Source: Nautilus pompilius (lineage: Eukaryota > Mollusca > Cephalopoda > Nautilida > Nautilidae). Taken from it: a DNA stretch of 64,000 nucleotides. The notes under the pieces were generated by a model. That model did no database searches, was not told the origin of the DNA, and saw only the letters and a program-made list of their open reading frames with translations. The stretch spans positions 372,001 to 436,000 of the forward strand of contig JACATO010001426.1 in NCBI GenBank assembly GCA_018389105.1, written 5' to 3'. The position numbers and the translations under genes were made by a program. This document shows positions 27,001-42,000 of this stretch, piece by piece (position 1 is the stretch's first letter; each line of letters starts with the position of its first letter).

Positions 27001-30000
27001 CTAAAAATGTTCTACATACATTCACTTGGATGTTTCCAAGTTACAGGGCATTTCAAATAGGTCAATCAATTAAAAATAACAAATTTACCTAGTCTGGCAA
27101 TTAGACATTGAAGAGAAGATCTGATTGTGGCATTCTTGTGCTGGCTATATAGAGTTACCAATATAAGGGGTCAAATTATAATTAGCCAAGTAGCAGCCTA
27201 AGGAAACTTATAGCAGTAAATATAATAAGCAATAGATTATGTTAGCATACACCAGTTTGAAAACCAAGTGAACAGGATCTCCCACCACCTCTGGGAGCTA
27301 ATTGAAAGGTATAATAGCTTCCTGTCTTCTTATAGTAATTATTTAAACAAAAATTTACATTTAATCTACAGGAAGAGAATCATTATAAAAAGCAATAAGT
27401 AGTATAAAAATTGTCATCAAGATTTAATTAATACCAGTTTTATGCTAATTAATATCAGTTAACAGTATTTAATGCTGAATATACTAAGATATTAACATAT
27501 AAAACGAAAGATTTTTAATTCATGATTATTATTTGCGTGATTAGTTTATCTTCTGATCTATAAAGTGAGACAGAGATGAGACAGACAGAGAGAGACAGAC
27601 AACCAAAAGTAGATAGTTAAAATAATCAATCAGTGAACAGTTGCAGCAATTTACAAATATTCTTTCAATTAGACAACATGGTATGCTGAGTCAGTGAAGA
27701 AACTGCCATGCATCGAAATAGACATTTTGTTAAAGAACTCACTGCAATATCTGAGTTAGTACTTTTTATCACAAGTAGAATGTGTGTGTGTGTTTTTTTT
27801 TTTCCAGTATTTCGAGATACTGAAAATGCATCAAAACAGATGTTTTAATATTTAGAAATCTGCCAACTTAACATCCACAAAAACCTTGGGGTAGTTTACA
27901 TAATGGAAGTACTATTAGTGCATTGATTGATTAATTTACATTAATGTAAACATATTTATAGTAAGCTATTTAAAGAAATAGCCCATATTAAAGTGAAACA
28001 TTTTTGCTGAATCAAGCTGTTGCTGCTAAACATTGATCATTAGAATATTTTTGTTGTGACACTGAACTGAACTCAATAGCAACTAACCCTTTGAGGCCCA
28101 TATACGAGGTGTAGTCAAAAAGTATCCGACCTTGAATTTGTTTGAACAAAATAATAATGCGTGAGCAAAAATTTTCGTGTCTGTAGGTTGCACCAGTCAC
28201 CCGCAGTGACGCGTTGAGTACAGACGTGAAGAGTGTGCTGTGCGATTTTTCTTTTTGAGTCAAGATGACCGAGTGCATTGAGCAAAGATACTGTATCAAA
28301 ATCTGCCAAAAACTTGGTGATAATCAAGCCCAGACTATCGAGAAGATTCAGAAGACCTTTGGAGATGATGCTATGGGAAAAACACAAATAGGAGTGGTAC
28401 AACCGGTTCAAAGATGGCCACACCTCAGTGGACAGTGAGCAACGTTGTGGCAGACCATTGACTAGCAGAAACAATGAAATGATTGCAAAGGTTCGAGGAA
28501 TAGTCTATGAAGACCGTCGTGTGACTATTGAGGAGATTGTTGCCGAAGTTGGAATCAGCCATGGGTCAGTTCAGTCAATTATAACAGAAGATTTGTGCAT
28601 GAGGAAGGTGTTGGCTAAACACCCGTTCATTCCGCCCACGTCGTCCAAGCATTCCTCGCCAAGCATAACACACCACTTGTTCATCAGGCTTCCTACTCCC
28701 CAGACTTGGCTCCGTGTGACTTTTGGCTATTCCCAAAGCTCAAAAAAAAAAACACTCAAAGGGAGAAGATTTGAGTCAACAGAGGACATTAAGCAAAATT
28801 CGACAGCACAGCTCTACAGCATCCCAAAATATGATTTCCAGAAATGTTTCCAGCAGTGGCAGGAACACTGGCAGAAGTGTGTAGACTCCCAAGGGTAATA
28901 CTTTGAAGGAGACTAAATCAAAATGGTGAGTTTTTTAATATTACTTGTTTTTTTTTTTTGCCAAAGGTCGGATACTTTTTGACTACACCTCGTATTTATG
29001 GATGGTGGTATTAATCCTGACAGGCTAATCCACTAGTAAATGTATTTCCACTGTTTTGCAGGCCATAAGAAGTCATCCATGTATGAGGCTTCCTACACCC
29101 TGCAACACCTTGGAAATCTGAGGTCTGTCCAAAAATAAACCGAATTTTTAAAACAATGTGCCAACCAGCTGGCACAGTGTGCTCATGACTGCAGTACTGT
29201 GTGTTGGTGATCCTGACCTTCAGTCTAATAATAGCCGCATCACGCCATGTCAGTTAGTCATCGATCTACACATGCTAGAGTGAACGTATTGGCGATTTGT
29301 CGCAAGTTGAACAATGAAGGATCTTGAAGAGCAACGTTTTTGTGTGAAATTCTGTTTCAAATTGGGAAAATCTTTTACAGAGACTTTTCTAATGTTGCAA
29401 CAGGCCTATGGGGAGGATTGATTGAGCCGTATGCAATGTCACAAGTGGTACCAGCGTTTCAAATCGGGAAGAACATCCACTGAAGACAATCCCAAATCTG
29501 GACGACCTTCCACAACAACGGATGACGATCACATTGAGAAAGTGCATGCTGTGATCTGTGGAAATCGTCGACTGACTGTCTGTGGAGTTTCCAAAGAAGT
29601 AGGCATCTGTAAAAGTTCATTCCACATGATTTTAAAAGAAAAGAAAAATTGAAGATGCATCATGTAGCCACAAAATTTGTGCCGTGTCTGCTGACAGATG
29701 AACAAAAAGAGAACCGAATCACAGTCGGTCAGGAGCTCCTTGATTGTTTGAATGCTGATGAAAGCTTTCTGAAAAGTGTCATAACAGGTGTTGACACGTG
29801 GGTGTATGGCTACGATGTCGAAACAAAGGCAATCCTCGCAGTGGGTTGGATCTTCGTCCCACGACCAAAAAAAGCATATCAGAGGCTCAAACATGAAGGT
29901 GATGTTGATAGTCTTTTTTGATTAGAAGGGCGTCGTTCATCATGAGCTTGTTCCACGTGGTCAGACAATCAATAAAGAGTTGGATGTCCTGAGGCGGTTG

Positions 30001-33000
30001 AGAGAGGCAGTGTGAAGGATACAGCCTGAGGCATGGAAAAACAAAACCTGGATGCTGCACCACGACAACGCACCTGCTCACACATCACTCCTTATCCATG
30101 ACTCTGGCAAAGCATGAGACGACCCAGCCGCCCTACTCTCTGGATTTGGCCCCTGCAGACTTTTCTTTGTTCCCAAAGTTGAAATCGACCCTGAAAGGTC
30201 ACCGATTTCAGATGATAGAAGAGATTGTAGAAAATTCGCTACGAGAACTGCGCACTATCCCTGAAAATGCGTTCCAAAACTGGAAAAAAAAAACGTTGGG
30301 AGCGGTGTATCAACAGTGTAGGGAACTATTTTGAAGGAGACAAGTCTGATTAAATTGTAAGTAAAGCAATAAATTTGTTTTTTAAAAAAGTTTGGTTTCT
30401 TTTTGGACAGACCTCGTATATCTACAGAAACTCTTTTTGTCTCAATTAATACCTAGTCCCCATAAATGTTTGGGCCTATGCCTCAAAAGGTTGGACAAGA
30501 AAACCAAGAAAAATAAATTTTTTTAAAATAAGCAGACTTAATGTGAATACCAAATAAATAGCACAGCAGTTTTTTTTTTTTTGGTCTTGAACTGTTACAA
30601 ATAGATTTGTTTTGTTTAACAAATGAAAAAGAATGTGACCAAACCAATCCAGTGACAAAGGCCAACATGCAAGTGAATCTTGCCGTATTTTGAGAGTGGA
30701 TATTTTTTCACTTTTTTAAAAACTTGTAATGACTGTTAGTATTACATACTGTTTATGATGATGGAATACAATCGAGAATGAGAGATCTTGCACGAACACG
30801 CACAATAATAAAATGTCAGTTTTGAATGCAAGCTAGCATGTTTAATCATCAGAAGAAAACTGAAGACAATCGCAAATTATGAAGGCACTTTCCCTAATCC
30901 TATGGAAAAATCCCCATTCATACAATTTTTAAAGTGATTCACAATACTGCTATCAACCAACAATCCATCGTTCTGTTAGCTGCTTTTTTTAGAATCTCCA
31001 ATAACCATATTTTAGTCAAACTTTTTAATCCTGAGTTTAATTCAATATTTTTACACAAAACAGCTTAATCAAGGTAGAACCACACCAGGTGAACTACAAA
31101 CAGTGAACATCTTAGACTAAAGGCACTTTCACATCAAAATTTTGAAAGCAATCTTAATTGCAAGATGTAGTTCTCTGTATTTAAAAAAAAAAAAAACTTA
31201 AATATCTTGAATTTTGTTTGATTAACTTACAAAAGTGTCTTTAGTCTAAAAATTTTCAGTGTTGTCCATTTACCACCGGTGCTTCTAATACTAACATTCT
31301 ATTTCATGTACAAATGACAGAACAACCTATCGCCATTAATCACTAAGTACTTTTCCCAAACCATCTACCATTTCTTTATAATTCTAATGGTTTTGTTTAC
31401 CTGAATTGCTATCATGATACTATCACCAGGAGAGATTTCTGTTCACAGCAGCTACTGTTTATCAAAAACGTAAACCGTCTGCTGTGCTCTTCGTCACTGT
31501 TTTGTGTTTGCCGTTCACTTTAAGAGATTAAAGGAATGGTTCACAAACTAAGTCCGTTTGTGCAAGCACTAGAAATAATGTTAATGGTTAGCTCTACTTG
31601 CATGATTTAACAACTGAAATCTGGTGTAACTATTTCATGCCCTAAAAACAGAAATTAGCACTACATATGATTTACCAGTGTTTCCCAAAACTTCAAACGG
31701 TTGGCTCAGAACCCCATGACATTCTGTCAACATCAACACAATCAATCAGCTATGAAAATTAATCGGCAATAGTTTACAAACTAATTGTGCTAATTCCCCA
31801 ATTAAAATCATTCATCTAAAGGAAGATATTTTGATGAAAAATGCCTAGGAACACAAAGGCTTGTAAACATACTTTTTACATTTTTTTTAAATCAGGCATT
31901 CACTTATATATACTAGTATGTTGACTTATGCAAGAAATACAGAATATTCCATTGAGGAGTTCAGTTACATCTAACTGCAAGTGTATATACATTCATACAT
32001 AAAAATCATATCAGAAGCAAGTTTTCTGAAATCCTAGTGCTCAGAATATTCTAACATGGACCTGTATATTTAAGTCAGAATTTCTGATCGAGTTGAGAAG
32101 CCCCAGGTACAAAAGCAACCAATTTTAACAAATGGGCGAAAATCCACCAAAATATAAGCAACATCTAGAATTCAAAAAGCTTTTATTTTTAATATAGTGG
32201 TCCCATATTTTTGACAGGTGCTTTTGGTGCCTGAAGTTTCCAAAAGCAAAACAAAATACAAACTGACAGCTGTTTTTGAGATTCTGCAAGACACCACTTA
32301 AATACCACAAGGTCAGAAGTTGGCATCCAAACAAAGAAAACAAGATGTCTGCTTGGCCCAACCACAAATACAGAAATAGGTATTAACTTGGGTCAGTCTC
32401 TAAGTCTTCTGACTTTTTTTTTTTAAATTCAGTTTATGAGATAAAAGGTAACACTGATCTTTTATCTACAGAAACCAAAAAAATACTTGTGTAGGCTTTT
32501 CCCTATACAATTGTGGAAAACCTTAAAAAATAATCATATGAATTTATGGAGCAACTTGCACAAACATTTTTTATTCTGCTGCATGTATCATGTCTAAACA
32601 TGATCTGAAATGGTTATTTACATTCACCTGATCCCTCAACCTTTTCAGACTGAGCAACCATTTCATAGCTGAGTTTGCACACTCACCTGTAAAGTACATA
32701 TGGTGGATTTGAATCGGGAGTTAGGATTCGGTATGCTTCTTCTGGTGTCATCTTTAAAAATATAATCTGTTTTAAATATAAAACAACAAACGAAGTAAGA
32801 AAGGCTATTTACTTTTAAAATATTCTCTTTCATAACTTCTGAACAGAAGAATTTTTGCATTTAAAGAAATAAAAATAATCAATGAGGCGGCATAATCAGG
32901 AAATTTTTTCATCCAAGCAATTCTGAAAGACACCCTATTAAGTAGGCCTGCTGTAATAAAAGATTGAAAAACCTCTCAAACAATGAATAGTAGATCAGTT

Positions 33001-36000
33001 GTACAACCCTCATCTGATCTAAACTAAATAAAAGATAAAATTTACAGTTTAAGTTAATACTACAACAAACAAAAGACAGTTTTCTAAATTAATGTATATG
33101 GATGAACCATTACTCTTTAACAAATCCTGAGATAAAATTAAAAAGGCAACAAGAAGTCTGGAACAGGAGAGGAGGAAATATAAATTAGGAAATTACAGAA
33201 TCTGTGGAGTGTTATTTCCTTTTGCATTCTCATTATAAAAATGTTTATGCTGACTTGAAGCAAGACAGAAGTTTCTAGGTTACAATTAAATGTTTTAATA
33301 TCATATCACTATAATTCTTGTATAAATAATAATAATACAAAATGTATTTACTAATCACAATTTTAAAGTTTTTGGCTAAAACATATACAGTAACACTCAT
33401 TTTTAAAGTCATCGGTCACTATTGACTTCACTAGACCATTCCTTTAAAAGGAAAGAATATCAGGAAGCATGTTATGTGCCCTTTAAGATGCCAAACATAC
33501 TGACATGCCAGTGACATGACAAAATTCCCCATTAATTTTCAGTTTGCAGATCACATTTTAATTCTTTCAACAGTTGACTTCCAAATTCTAAAGAAAATAA
33601 AAATTTAAAGATGAAATACCTGAGAAATAAATTGATATTTTATCTTTCTAAAACCTGAGTAGGTATTGAGAATGGGTGGTTATTAAGGCCAAGAAAGTCA
33701 ATCTTCCTACAATTGGCAACAGTCAATAATACATCACTATGTACAAAGTGAACAAAGATTATATCTCCAAATGACAATATAAGCCAGGTAATATTGAACA
33801 TGCATGACAGACATCTTAGGTCTACATATAATAAAAGAATGAAGAAATTAAATCATTATCAAAGGAATTTTGCTAACAATTGCTTCATTAGTGGAACAAA
33901 AGGAAGGAATAAAAACAGCAAACAAGTGATTCAAAAAACAAAATTGCCATAGAAAATAAAATATAAATAGACAAATCAACCACACTTGGTATTACAGATA
34001 CCAATGGATCCAACTACATTGAGAATGAGTTGCTTTTCAATATCAATGTAGATTTCGTCCTGATCCTGTTGTTCTAACTCTTCATCCTCAACAGATCTAC
34101 TTGCTTCTAATATTGCACACAACACTTCACAATCCTACAACATGAATCCTGGAAACTCTGGTTCATAACCAAAATACTATGTATGTGTAAATAAGTATAC
34201 AAGGTCTGTCGAAAAAGTATCTGACCTTAGGCTGAGAAATAAAAAATGGCGTACTTGCTGGGGTTCAATTGCTAATCCCCTTCGAAGAAGTCCCTTGTGC
34301 CACCACACATTTAGCTCAGTGATCCTTCCACTGTTCGGAGCACGTCTGGAATGCGTCCTCTGGAATGGCTCTCAGCTCCGCCGTCGCATTCTTTATGATG
34401 TCCTCTTAGCTCTCAAGATGGAACCTTTCAGTGGCATCTTCATTTTTGGGAACAACCAGAAGTCAGAAGGAGCCATGTCTGGAGATAAGGGAGCCTGGCG
34501 AATAAGCGAAATGCCTTTCTTTGCCAAGAAATCTTGGATCAGCTGCGACGAATGAGCTGGGGCGTTGTCATGATGCAGCTGCCAGTTTTGCGAGGCCCAC
34601 AGATCCGGTCTCTTGCACCGAACTGCATCACGAAGACGTTGGAGGAGTTCCTGATAGTACTCCTTTATAACTGTTTGTCCTTCTGGTGTGTATTCGTGAT
34701 GCACAACGCCTCGATAGTAGAAGAAAACAGTCAGCATCACCTTGATTTTGCTCCTGACCCCATGTGCTTTTTTGGGCCCTGGCGACGTTGGGTGCTTCCA
34801 TTGTGATGACTGAGCTTTGGTTTCAGGGTCATACCTGTACACCCACATCTCATCTCCACTTATCACGGTATTCTGGAACTCAGGATCCCTGTTGGCAGTA
34901 CCCAGCAGTTCCTGCGCAACCTCAAGACGAAGTTGTTGTTAATGTTCCTGAGAAAGCAGCTTGGGCACAAATTTTGCTACCACTCTGAGCAAGCTCAAAT
35001 CCTCCTTTAAAATTGCATGTGCAGAATCTTCACTGATCCCAACCTCGTCACCAAGTTCCCGCACAGTCAAACGACGATCCTCCATTATCAAGGTCCACAC
35101 TTTCTTGATAACAACTGCATTTCAGTTTGTTGACAGCCTCCCGGAACGGCTGGTCACTCTCCACCGATGTGCGGCCATCTTTGAAACTGTTGTGCCATTC
35201 TTTTATTTGGGTAACACCCATCGCATTGTCATCAAAAGCCTGTTGAATTTTGCAAATTGTTTCCGCTTGGGTATCTCCAAGCTTTTGGCAAAACTTGATG
35301 CAAGATCGTTGCTCCACATGTTCCATCATCATGGGCGAAATGAAAATTCGACAAGTAAGTAGTACAGCACCTCACACACTGGCTGCCTGACAGCAACTGA
35401 TGCATCCAGCAAGCCCGCCAAAAACCACGCATGCGCATGAAGGCATGTGGCTCCACTATGCACACTTTTTCCTCCCTAATGTCATTACTTCCCACGGGAA
35501 AAAATAAAGTCGGATACTTTTTCGACAGACCTCGCATTTCTGCTAATTTTACACATATGCATTGTAAAAAAAAAAATACAAATATCAAAATGGTTATATA
35601 AAACAACTGTACAAACACTAAATAAACATTTTAAATTAGACCACTTTTTATTTTTAACTAAAGAAAACCTAACTCAAGCACAAAAATTATGGCCTGTCAC
35701 TCATGACAGATTACCCAGAAAACCATCCAAAAATCACTGCCATAATTCTGGTGTCCAAGTTAAAACTGATTTAGTAAAAACTGCACCAATCAATGAAATG
35801 TCTCTAACACGTGCTGGCTTCACTCCAGTTTCCCATGCCAAGCCCCTTTAGTCATTTGCTGTTGGAAAGAGCATAACACTGAAGCAAAAAAAAGCAAGTG
35901 AGAGTAAAATTGTATTGATTGGTGCAGTTTTTACTGTCATGGTAGCCACAGGTCCACCATGCTGTGCTATGGTTAGTGGTAGCGTGTCCTGGTTATTTAG

Positions 36001-39000
36001 AAGCCACGTGTATGCCAAATGCACATTTTCCTCGATTATTTCACAGCACTGGTCAATACAATGCTTTATTACACAGTACATGTATATAAGATGTATAATA
36101 CCTGCGATGATTAATCATTATTGGAGGAACAAATTATGCTTTATAACACAATCCATTAACCGTAAATATTGTTTATCCAGAACACCCTTGGCCCCAACCA
36201 CTCCAGATAAAAGAGTTCTGCTCTCTCTCCTTCTCTGTTTGTCTGTGTTTAGAGAGAAAGATGGTTGTAGAAAAAAAACAACAATGAAAATGCAAGTTTT
36301 AGAAAAAAGACACAAAGGAACAAGTTTTACTGTCATATAAAATAGTATTGGGATGTTTATAAAATTCTTGAATATGCAGTTTGAAATCTGAATAAGATGT
36401 GGACATTATCTCAGCATCATCAAAAACAAAAGTGTGATTTAAATTAAGAGTAATCTAATTTAAAAGGGTCAAGTTTAATCTGCTAAACAAATGTGATGCA
36501 AAATGTATGTGATTGCACTAACTGGTCTTACCCATGTAGATAGCCTGATGCAACTGATATTGAACTCTGAATGATTTGTCCCAGAGAAGAAGAAAGTAGG
36601 GTGAACCAATTTTGTTTAGCATTAAAAATGAAACTCAACTCCATAAAGAGATAGTGAAGTGCAAAGCTTAATTAAAGATTCTTTAAAACAGAAAATAAAT
36701 ACCCAAATAGGGAACTGTCAAAATAAATCTGATTGGCAACAACAGTATTTAAACAGTTGAGAGAAATAGTTTTGAAAGCACTCTATTACATTATTAGAAA
36801 TGTGGTAGATTTTGGGAAATCATTCAATGAAAATTGTAAAAGATTCATAAAAAAAATTCTTCAGCTCATGAGACCAAAATGTAAGCAAAATCAGATTTCA
36901 TTTCATTGTCAACCCAGTGTAGATAGTTTTACAGTTAATACATCTAGAAGGTTTTTGTTGCAACTACAGAAAATATCACAGGAGAAAATTTCCCATCATG
37001 CTCCACCCCAAGAGTAAATTGTAAACTGGCAATGTATTTATTTAGCCACTATAAAAAGGTACTGCTAACAGTAACAGAAGAAAATACTGCAAAAAGTATC
37101 ATCAGCCTCCCTGCAATAGAAGTGAAAATTCTAACCAGTAAATTGTAAAAATTGTTATTCAATGGAACACATGAAAATATTGGCGAGACAGGACCAGGGG
37201 TGGGGAGATTCCATAGCAACACAATCCATTTCATTATAGTTTGTCATTTAAAATACAACAAATGCCTGAAATAGTCCAACCAACCATTTACACATCACTG
37301 ATTCAAGAGTATCAGCTGGTCCAGTGGTAACAAGAAACAGTTTGTCAATACAAATCAAGAGGAACACTTGTAAATAATGAAGCAGCATCAAAACTGCACG
37401 TTATTCAATTATGAAGGGGTCCAAATGGTACAAACCCTGACTGATATCAGCTATAGAAAATAGAAAGTTAATACAATTCATGTAAAACACATTGAACAGC
37501 TGGAAATTAGGCAAACCACGGCAACTCCAGATGGGTATAACACTAAAAACAATACTCTAAATACTCAGACTGCGATCGTTGTTTTATCATGAAATCATCT
37601 ATTCTTTCACACTTTTGTTGTATTAACATTAGGGAAAAGGAGCGAGCAAGCTACCTACAGTAAACCTCCCCTCAGCAAACATCTTTGGTCATAAGGCTTG
37701 AAATGTAAACAGAAAGCTACTGCATCCTCATCTCTCTTACACTGACTAAGCATTTATTTTGCTGTACAAAATTGGTATATCTGACCTGAAAGTGCAGTGC
37801 CTTTTATTTTATATATTTTTATGAAGCAATTCTAAAAAAAAAAAAAAATAGAGGCTCACTACAAAAAAAAAGGAACACAGATGATAAAAGGAACAAAAAT
37901 GTACTCACAGAATATGAGCCAATAAGATATGCTGCATTTACCCTTTTCTCACAAGCTATGGAAGTATAATGGACAATCTTTTTTCTTGCAAGATTTGTAG
38001 ACTGGAAAAAAAAAGAGAGAGAGAGAGTTATTCAGATTTATGAACAAAAATAAAGAGTGATAAAAACATGAACTAGTCACCACATTTACCAAGGACTGAG
38101 TAATTGGACAGCCCAAGGTTAGTGAGTTCGCCCATCATTATGTTCAGGCAGCACAATGTAAGCACTGCACAGAATGATGGGCTTCTACTGACTGTCGCAG
38201 CATCAACATCACTTGGTATGAGCAACAGATCTTGTTAAGCTGGTGTAATGGACAGGCTTCTCAGGAGTTCAACAGGCAGAAAGTGTGTCATAGTTCTTGA
38301 TCAGCAAATCCATGATGAGCAAAATTTTGAAGAAAAATTAAATACAAATGCAATATGCCAGCTTTGACTGTAAAGCAAATCAGAAAAGGAACTGCCAATG
38401 AAGAGAGCCTGATCTCGATGAGGTGCTTTTGCCATGGTTCAAGCAGAGTCTGTGGCAGGGTACAGGCCAACCAAAGAAAGAGCTATCCAGCTAATGGGGG
38501 TTAAGGATTTCAAGGCATCTGAAGAATGGCTCAATAGATAAAAGGATCAGCGTAACAATTTCAAGGAAAACCATGGTGAGAAGCAGGCTGCCGATAGCAA
38601 TGCTGCTGTCAGATGGAAGCCTAAGAAATTACACATCATTCTATGCCCTGTCAGACCTCTAGAATGGTGATGAAAGTGCTGCCTTTATCAAAGAAATGAC
38701 AAGTAGGTTTGTTTGAAACAACTTGCGATTTATCCCTCTCCATAATCATAGTTAACATGTGGATTTGGGTGGGTACAACTGCCAGTAAGTTTTAAAAATA
38801 TTTTCAGAGGTCACACCATGGCAAATGGAACCCTTTCTAAAAGGACCATGTGACCATCCTAGTATTCTTGGTGCTTTCCAAGGTATCTGAACAAATTCCA
38901 CATGGCATACTGACATATAGATATCTGTCCAAAGCCTGGATAAGTCAGATAATAAAAAGTTGATCCAGTAAGCAAGGCAACTCCATTCTAATGATGCACC

Positions 39001-42000
39001 CAATAAAATTGAAGACAACAAAGATGATGAATCCCTTCCACCTGCCTGTACCTCTGCCAAACTCCTGCACATGCATACAAACACATTCTTCAAACTGTTT
39101 GCAATGGACCCCAGGCCATTGAAAAGCGCAAACACACCAAGATAACTTCAAAGCGACAAAGCAGCACCACCACCACAAGCTTTTACAAACCACTATGGTT
39201 TTAATCATAGTTTAACTACATTTGTTATTGTATCCATCAATAAAGACAAATAAAATGTCAATTACATGTTTCTGTGAGGGCTCTCACATTGTCACTCTCA
39301 TTAATGGAAACCGCTGATTATTGTCAACTGAGGCCTGGGAAGGAGCAGTTGGCAATGAGCTTTTACTATATTAAATTTTAGAAATTTCCAAATTTCTAGA
39401 AACAAAAACAAAAAAGTAACCAAAGCTCAGAAACACGCTGTTTGAAATACAGAGGAAAAACTAATTTGCTTTTCATGCTATCGCAAAACCCTGAAATCTT
39501 ATACCTTTTTGTTGGTGAATACTCCAGAAATGCATGGTTAAGATATTTAGAAATGAAAGGAAAGTATCTCATGTGTAAGTTGGTAATAAAAAAGAAAAAC
39601 TATTACTGGAGTATGGCTTGTGAGGGTGTTTAATAATGCAAGGGAAGAAACTTGTACAAGTGGCTCAGCACCAAGGCACAATACAAAATACAAGAGTCTT
39701 ACCTTTAATTTTCTGTTCAGTTTACAACAGTACTGATACAGCATTCCAAGATTTAATGGTCCAAAGTCCATATAGAAACTGCAGTGAGAAATAAATATTT
39801 CATAAATAACCTTTTTCTTTTACTAAACCAATTTATTCCCCAGGGTTGCATCAAGATATTCTGCAGAAGCTGCTGCAAAAAATGTACACAAGATTTGCAT
39901 AAAAATAATAAATAAGAAAATTTCACATGCTATGCTTATTAAAATTCTGTGATCGAGTAAATATATATCCTTAAATCTACTGCAAGAGATCCAGAATGAA
40001 GAGTTCTGGGTGTTACTTTTAATTAAAGGCACTTGAGTTTATTTTTTATAGAGTAGAAAATGTTTTCTTGATTGCATGAAAAAGATATCAAAAGTACAAC
40101 AATCTGCCCGACTTTACTGGTACTGCTAAGTAAACAAACAATAATTCTCTAGTACTTCCTAAATAAAAGAAATACAGTAAATTACCTGTTATCTGATCCT
40201 AATGGGGCCTGGGGATGTGGGATACCTGTATGGACTATTTTTAAACAACTGTTGCTGCTTATCCAACAGCTTCTTTCTCATTCTTTCTTTAGTTTTGCTC
40301 AATTGTAAAAACTACACTTTCTTTTCTTTGGATTGCTTGCTGAAGCACTATTGAACTACCATTGATAAAAATTATTGGCAATGGAGAATACAACTAATTT
40401 ATAAGCTAAAAAATATAAAGGATGCTAACCATCTAACAAAAATTTATCTGAGCATGCACAGACAGTTGACATAGCTCCCCTGTTAACTGGTTCAAACAAT
40501 GAAAAGATAGCCAAAAATGAACCAATCTTCACTTATATTTAAAAAGTCTGAAAATTGGAAATTCATTACCTGAAGGTTGGATAACAGGTTGTTTAATTCA
40601 CATTACAGTACATTACATCAATCAGTAACTTCCCTCCCAACAGATACACTCTGAAACACTACTTCCCCATTGATACTGTACACTAAATCATTAACTTCAA
40701 TCAGATTACTTGTTTTATCAAACACACTTACAAAATCACCAAGCTTTGAAAAATGATATCATTATACTGCCCTTGCAAGAGCAGAGGAAATGACTCTTTA
40801 ATCATTCCTAATCTTTCAGAGATTATACAGCAGAGCAGCCTTCTAAGAAAGCTAGTCTTGTTACATGAGACTTGCCTTGTTTATATGAAAAGTGAGACTT
40901 TCAATATTACCAATTATTGCAGAGATCAGTCAAATGACTTTTTAAAAAAAAAAAAAAAAATCTAGTATGGGATCTGACAGGTGGTTTCCAGGTGTGGAAA
41001 GTCACAACTTCTTTCAGTTATCTACCATTACCAATATTAGGAGTTATTATAAATTGGCTTAAATGTTAGCATGGACTGATTTTTTTTTTTTAAATTCTTT
41101 GGCAGCAGAAATGAAAAATGAATGGAATAAGTCACTATCAGTTAATATTGTAAACAGGTTTAAAAGTCAAACTGATAACCATTTCTTCTCCTCAGAAAAC
41201 TTGTACAAATCGTGAAGGCTCCCTTTAATAACCAACATGAATAAAATCAAAATTCATTCGCACCAGGACTTGGATTTCTTTTGCTCTAAGAGAGCTTAAT
41301 TTTTTGTTTTCTTCTAGCCCCTGTCTTGTTTAAATGTGTATATTTTAACTTCTTTCTGGACAGTCTTTTTTAATAGTTATTTATGTCTTTACATACTAAT
41401 AATCTGGTATAAATACTGTTTTAAAAAATCTGGAATCTGCTGCCCATTGCTGCTTTTATGACACCAAAGCAAAGAAATAACTACTACTACACTGGGTAAG
41501 AGTGTGTCCAGATACTGCACAAGTATACAACTCAAACATCATGCCAGATTATTAAACAAATTAGTGTTAGTGATTATGAAGAAACTGTAAACTGTGCATC
41601 CACGACAACCATACTGTTGCATGTAAAATGCGTGTACTTTCAGAGATACCCTGATCACGTAAGTTAGTTTATTATGAAGCATTTAAACAGAAAGAATTAC
41701 ATTCAAAATTTTACCTGGCATCTGCTGTTTACATTTTAAATGACTGCCACTTTGCTTTTCAGTACGATTTTCACCCATATCCATCTAATAAGTGAGATTA
41801 TGCATTAACATCTTCATCCCTTAGCAACAAGGATAAATGTCAAAGAGCAGTGAGGAATGAGATTTCCCAAACGCGGGATGGTGGAGTCAGGTTCTTTTCC
41901 CACATTAGTCAGAATACCTTCGGTCATGTTTTCAGACTAAACGGTACTGTTTATTTTACTTTTAGAATACATTATCATCGAGCCAGAATAATTCATGATT

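Larger units (their letters stand above)
25297..32686. other. CDC14 intron 5
   Basis: A 7.4-kb intron with two mariner elements (28105-28992, 29118-30416) and a hAT-like terminal sequence near 31676. Short TA/CT and TG microsatellites occur at about 25384-25412 and 27781-27792. The rest is AT-rich without recognised features. Confidence 0.6.
32767..37908. other. CDC14 intron 4
   Basis: A 5.1-kb intron containing a mariner element at 34200-35534 and a small element with perfect 22-bp inverted ends at 35773-35935. Otherwise AT-rich with nothing recognised. Confidence 0.6.

Noticed and set aside
38752..39208. Minus-strand open frames of 127 and 87 codons in intron 3
   Set aside because: They look like antisense shadows of a decayed repeat; no family match and no support from splice sites.
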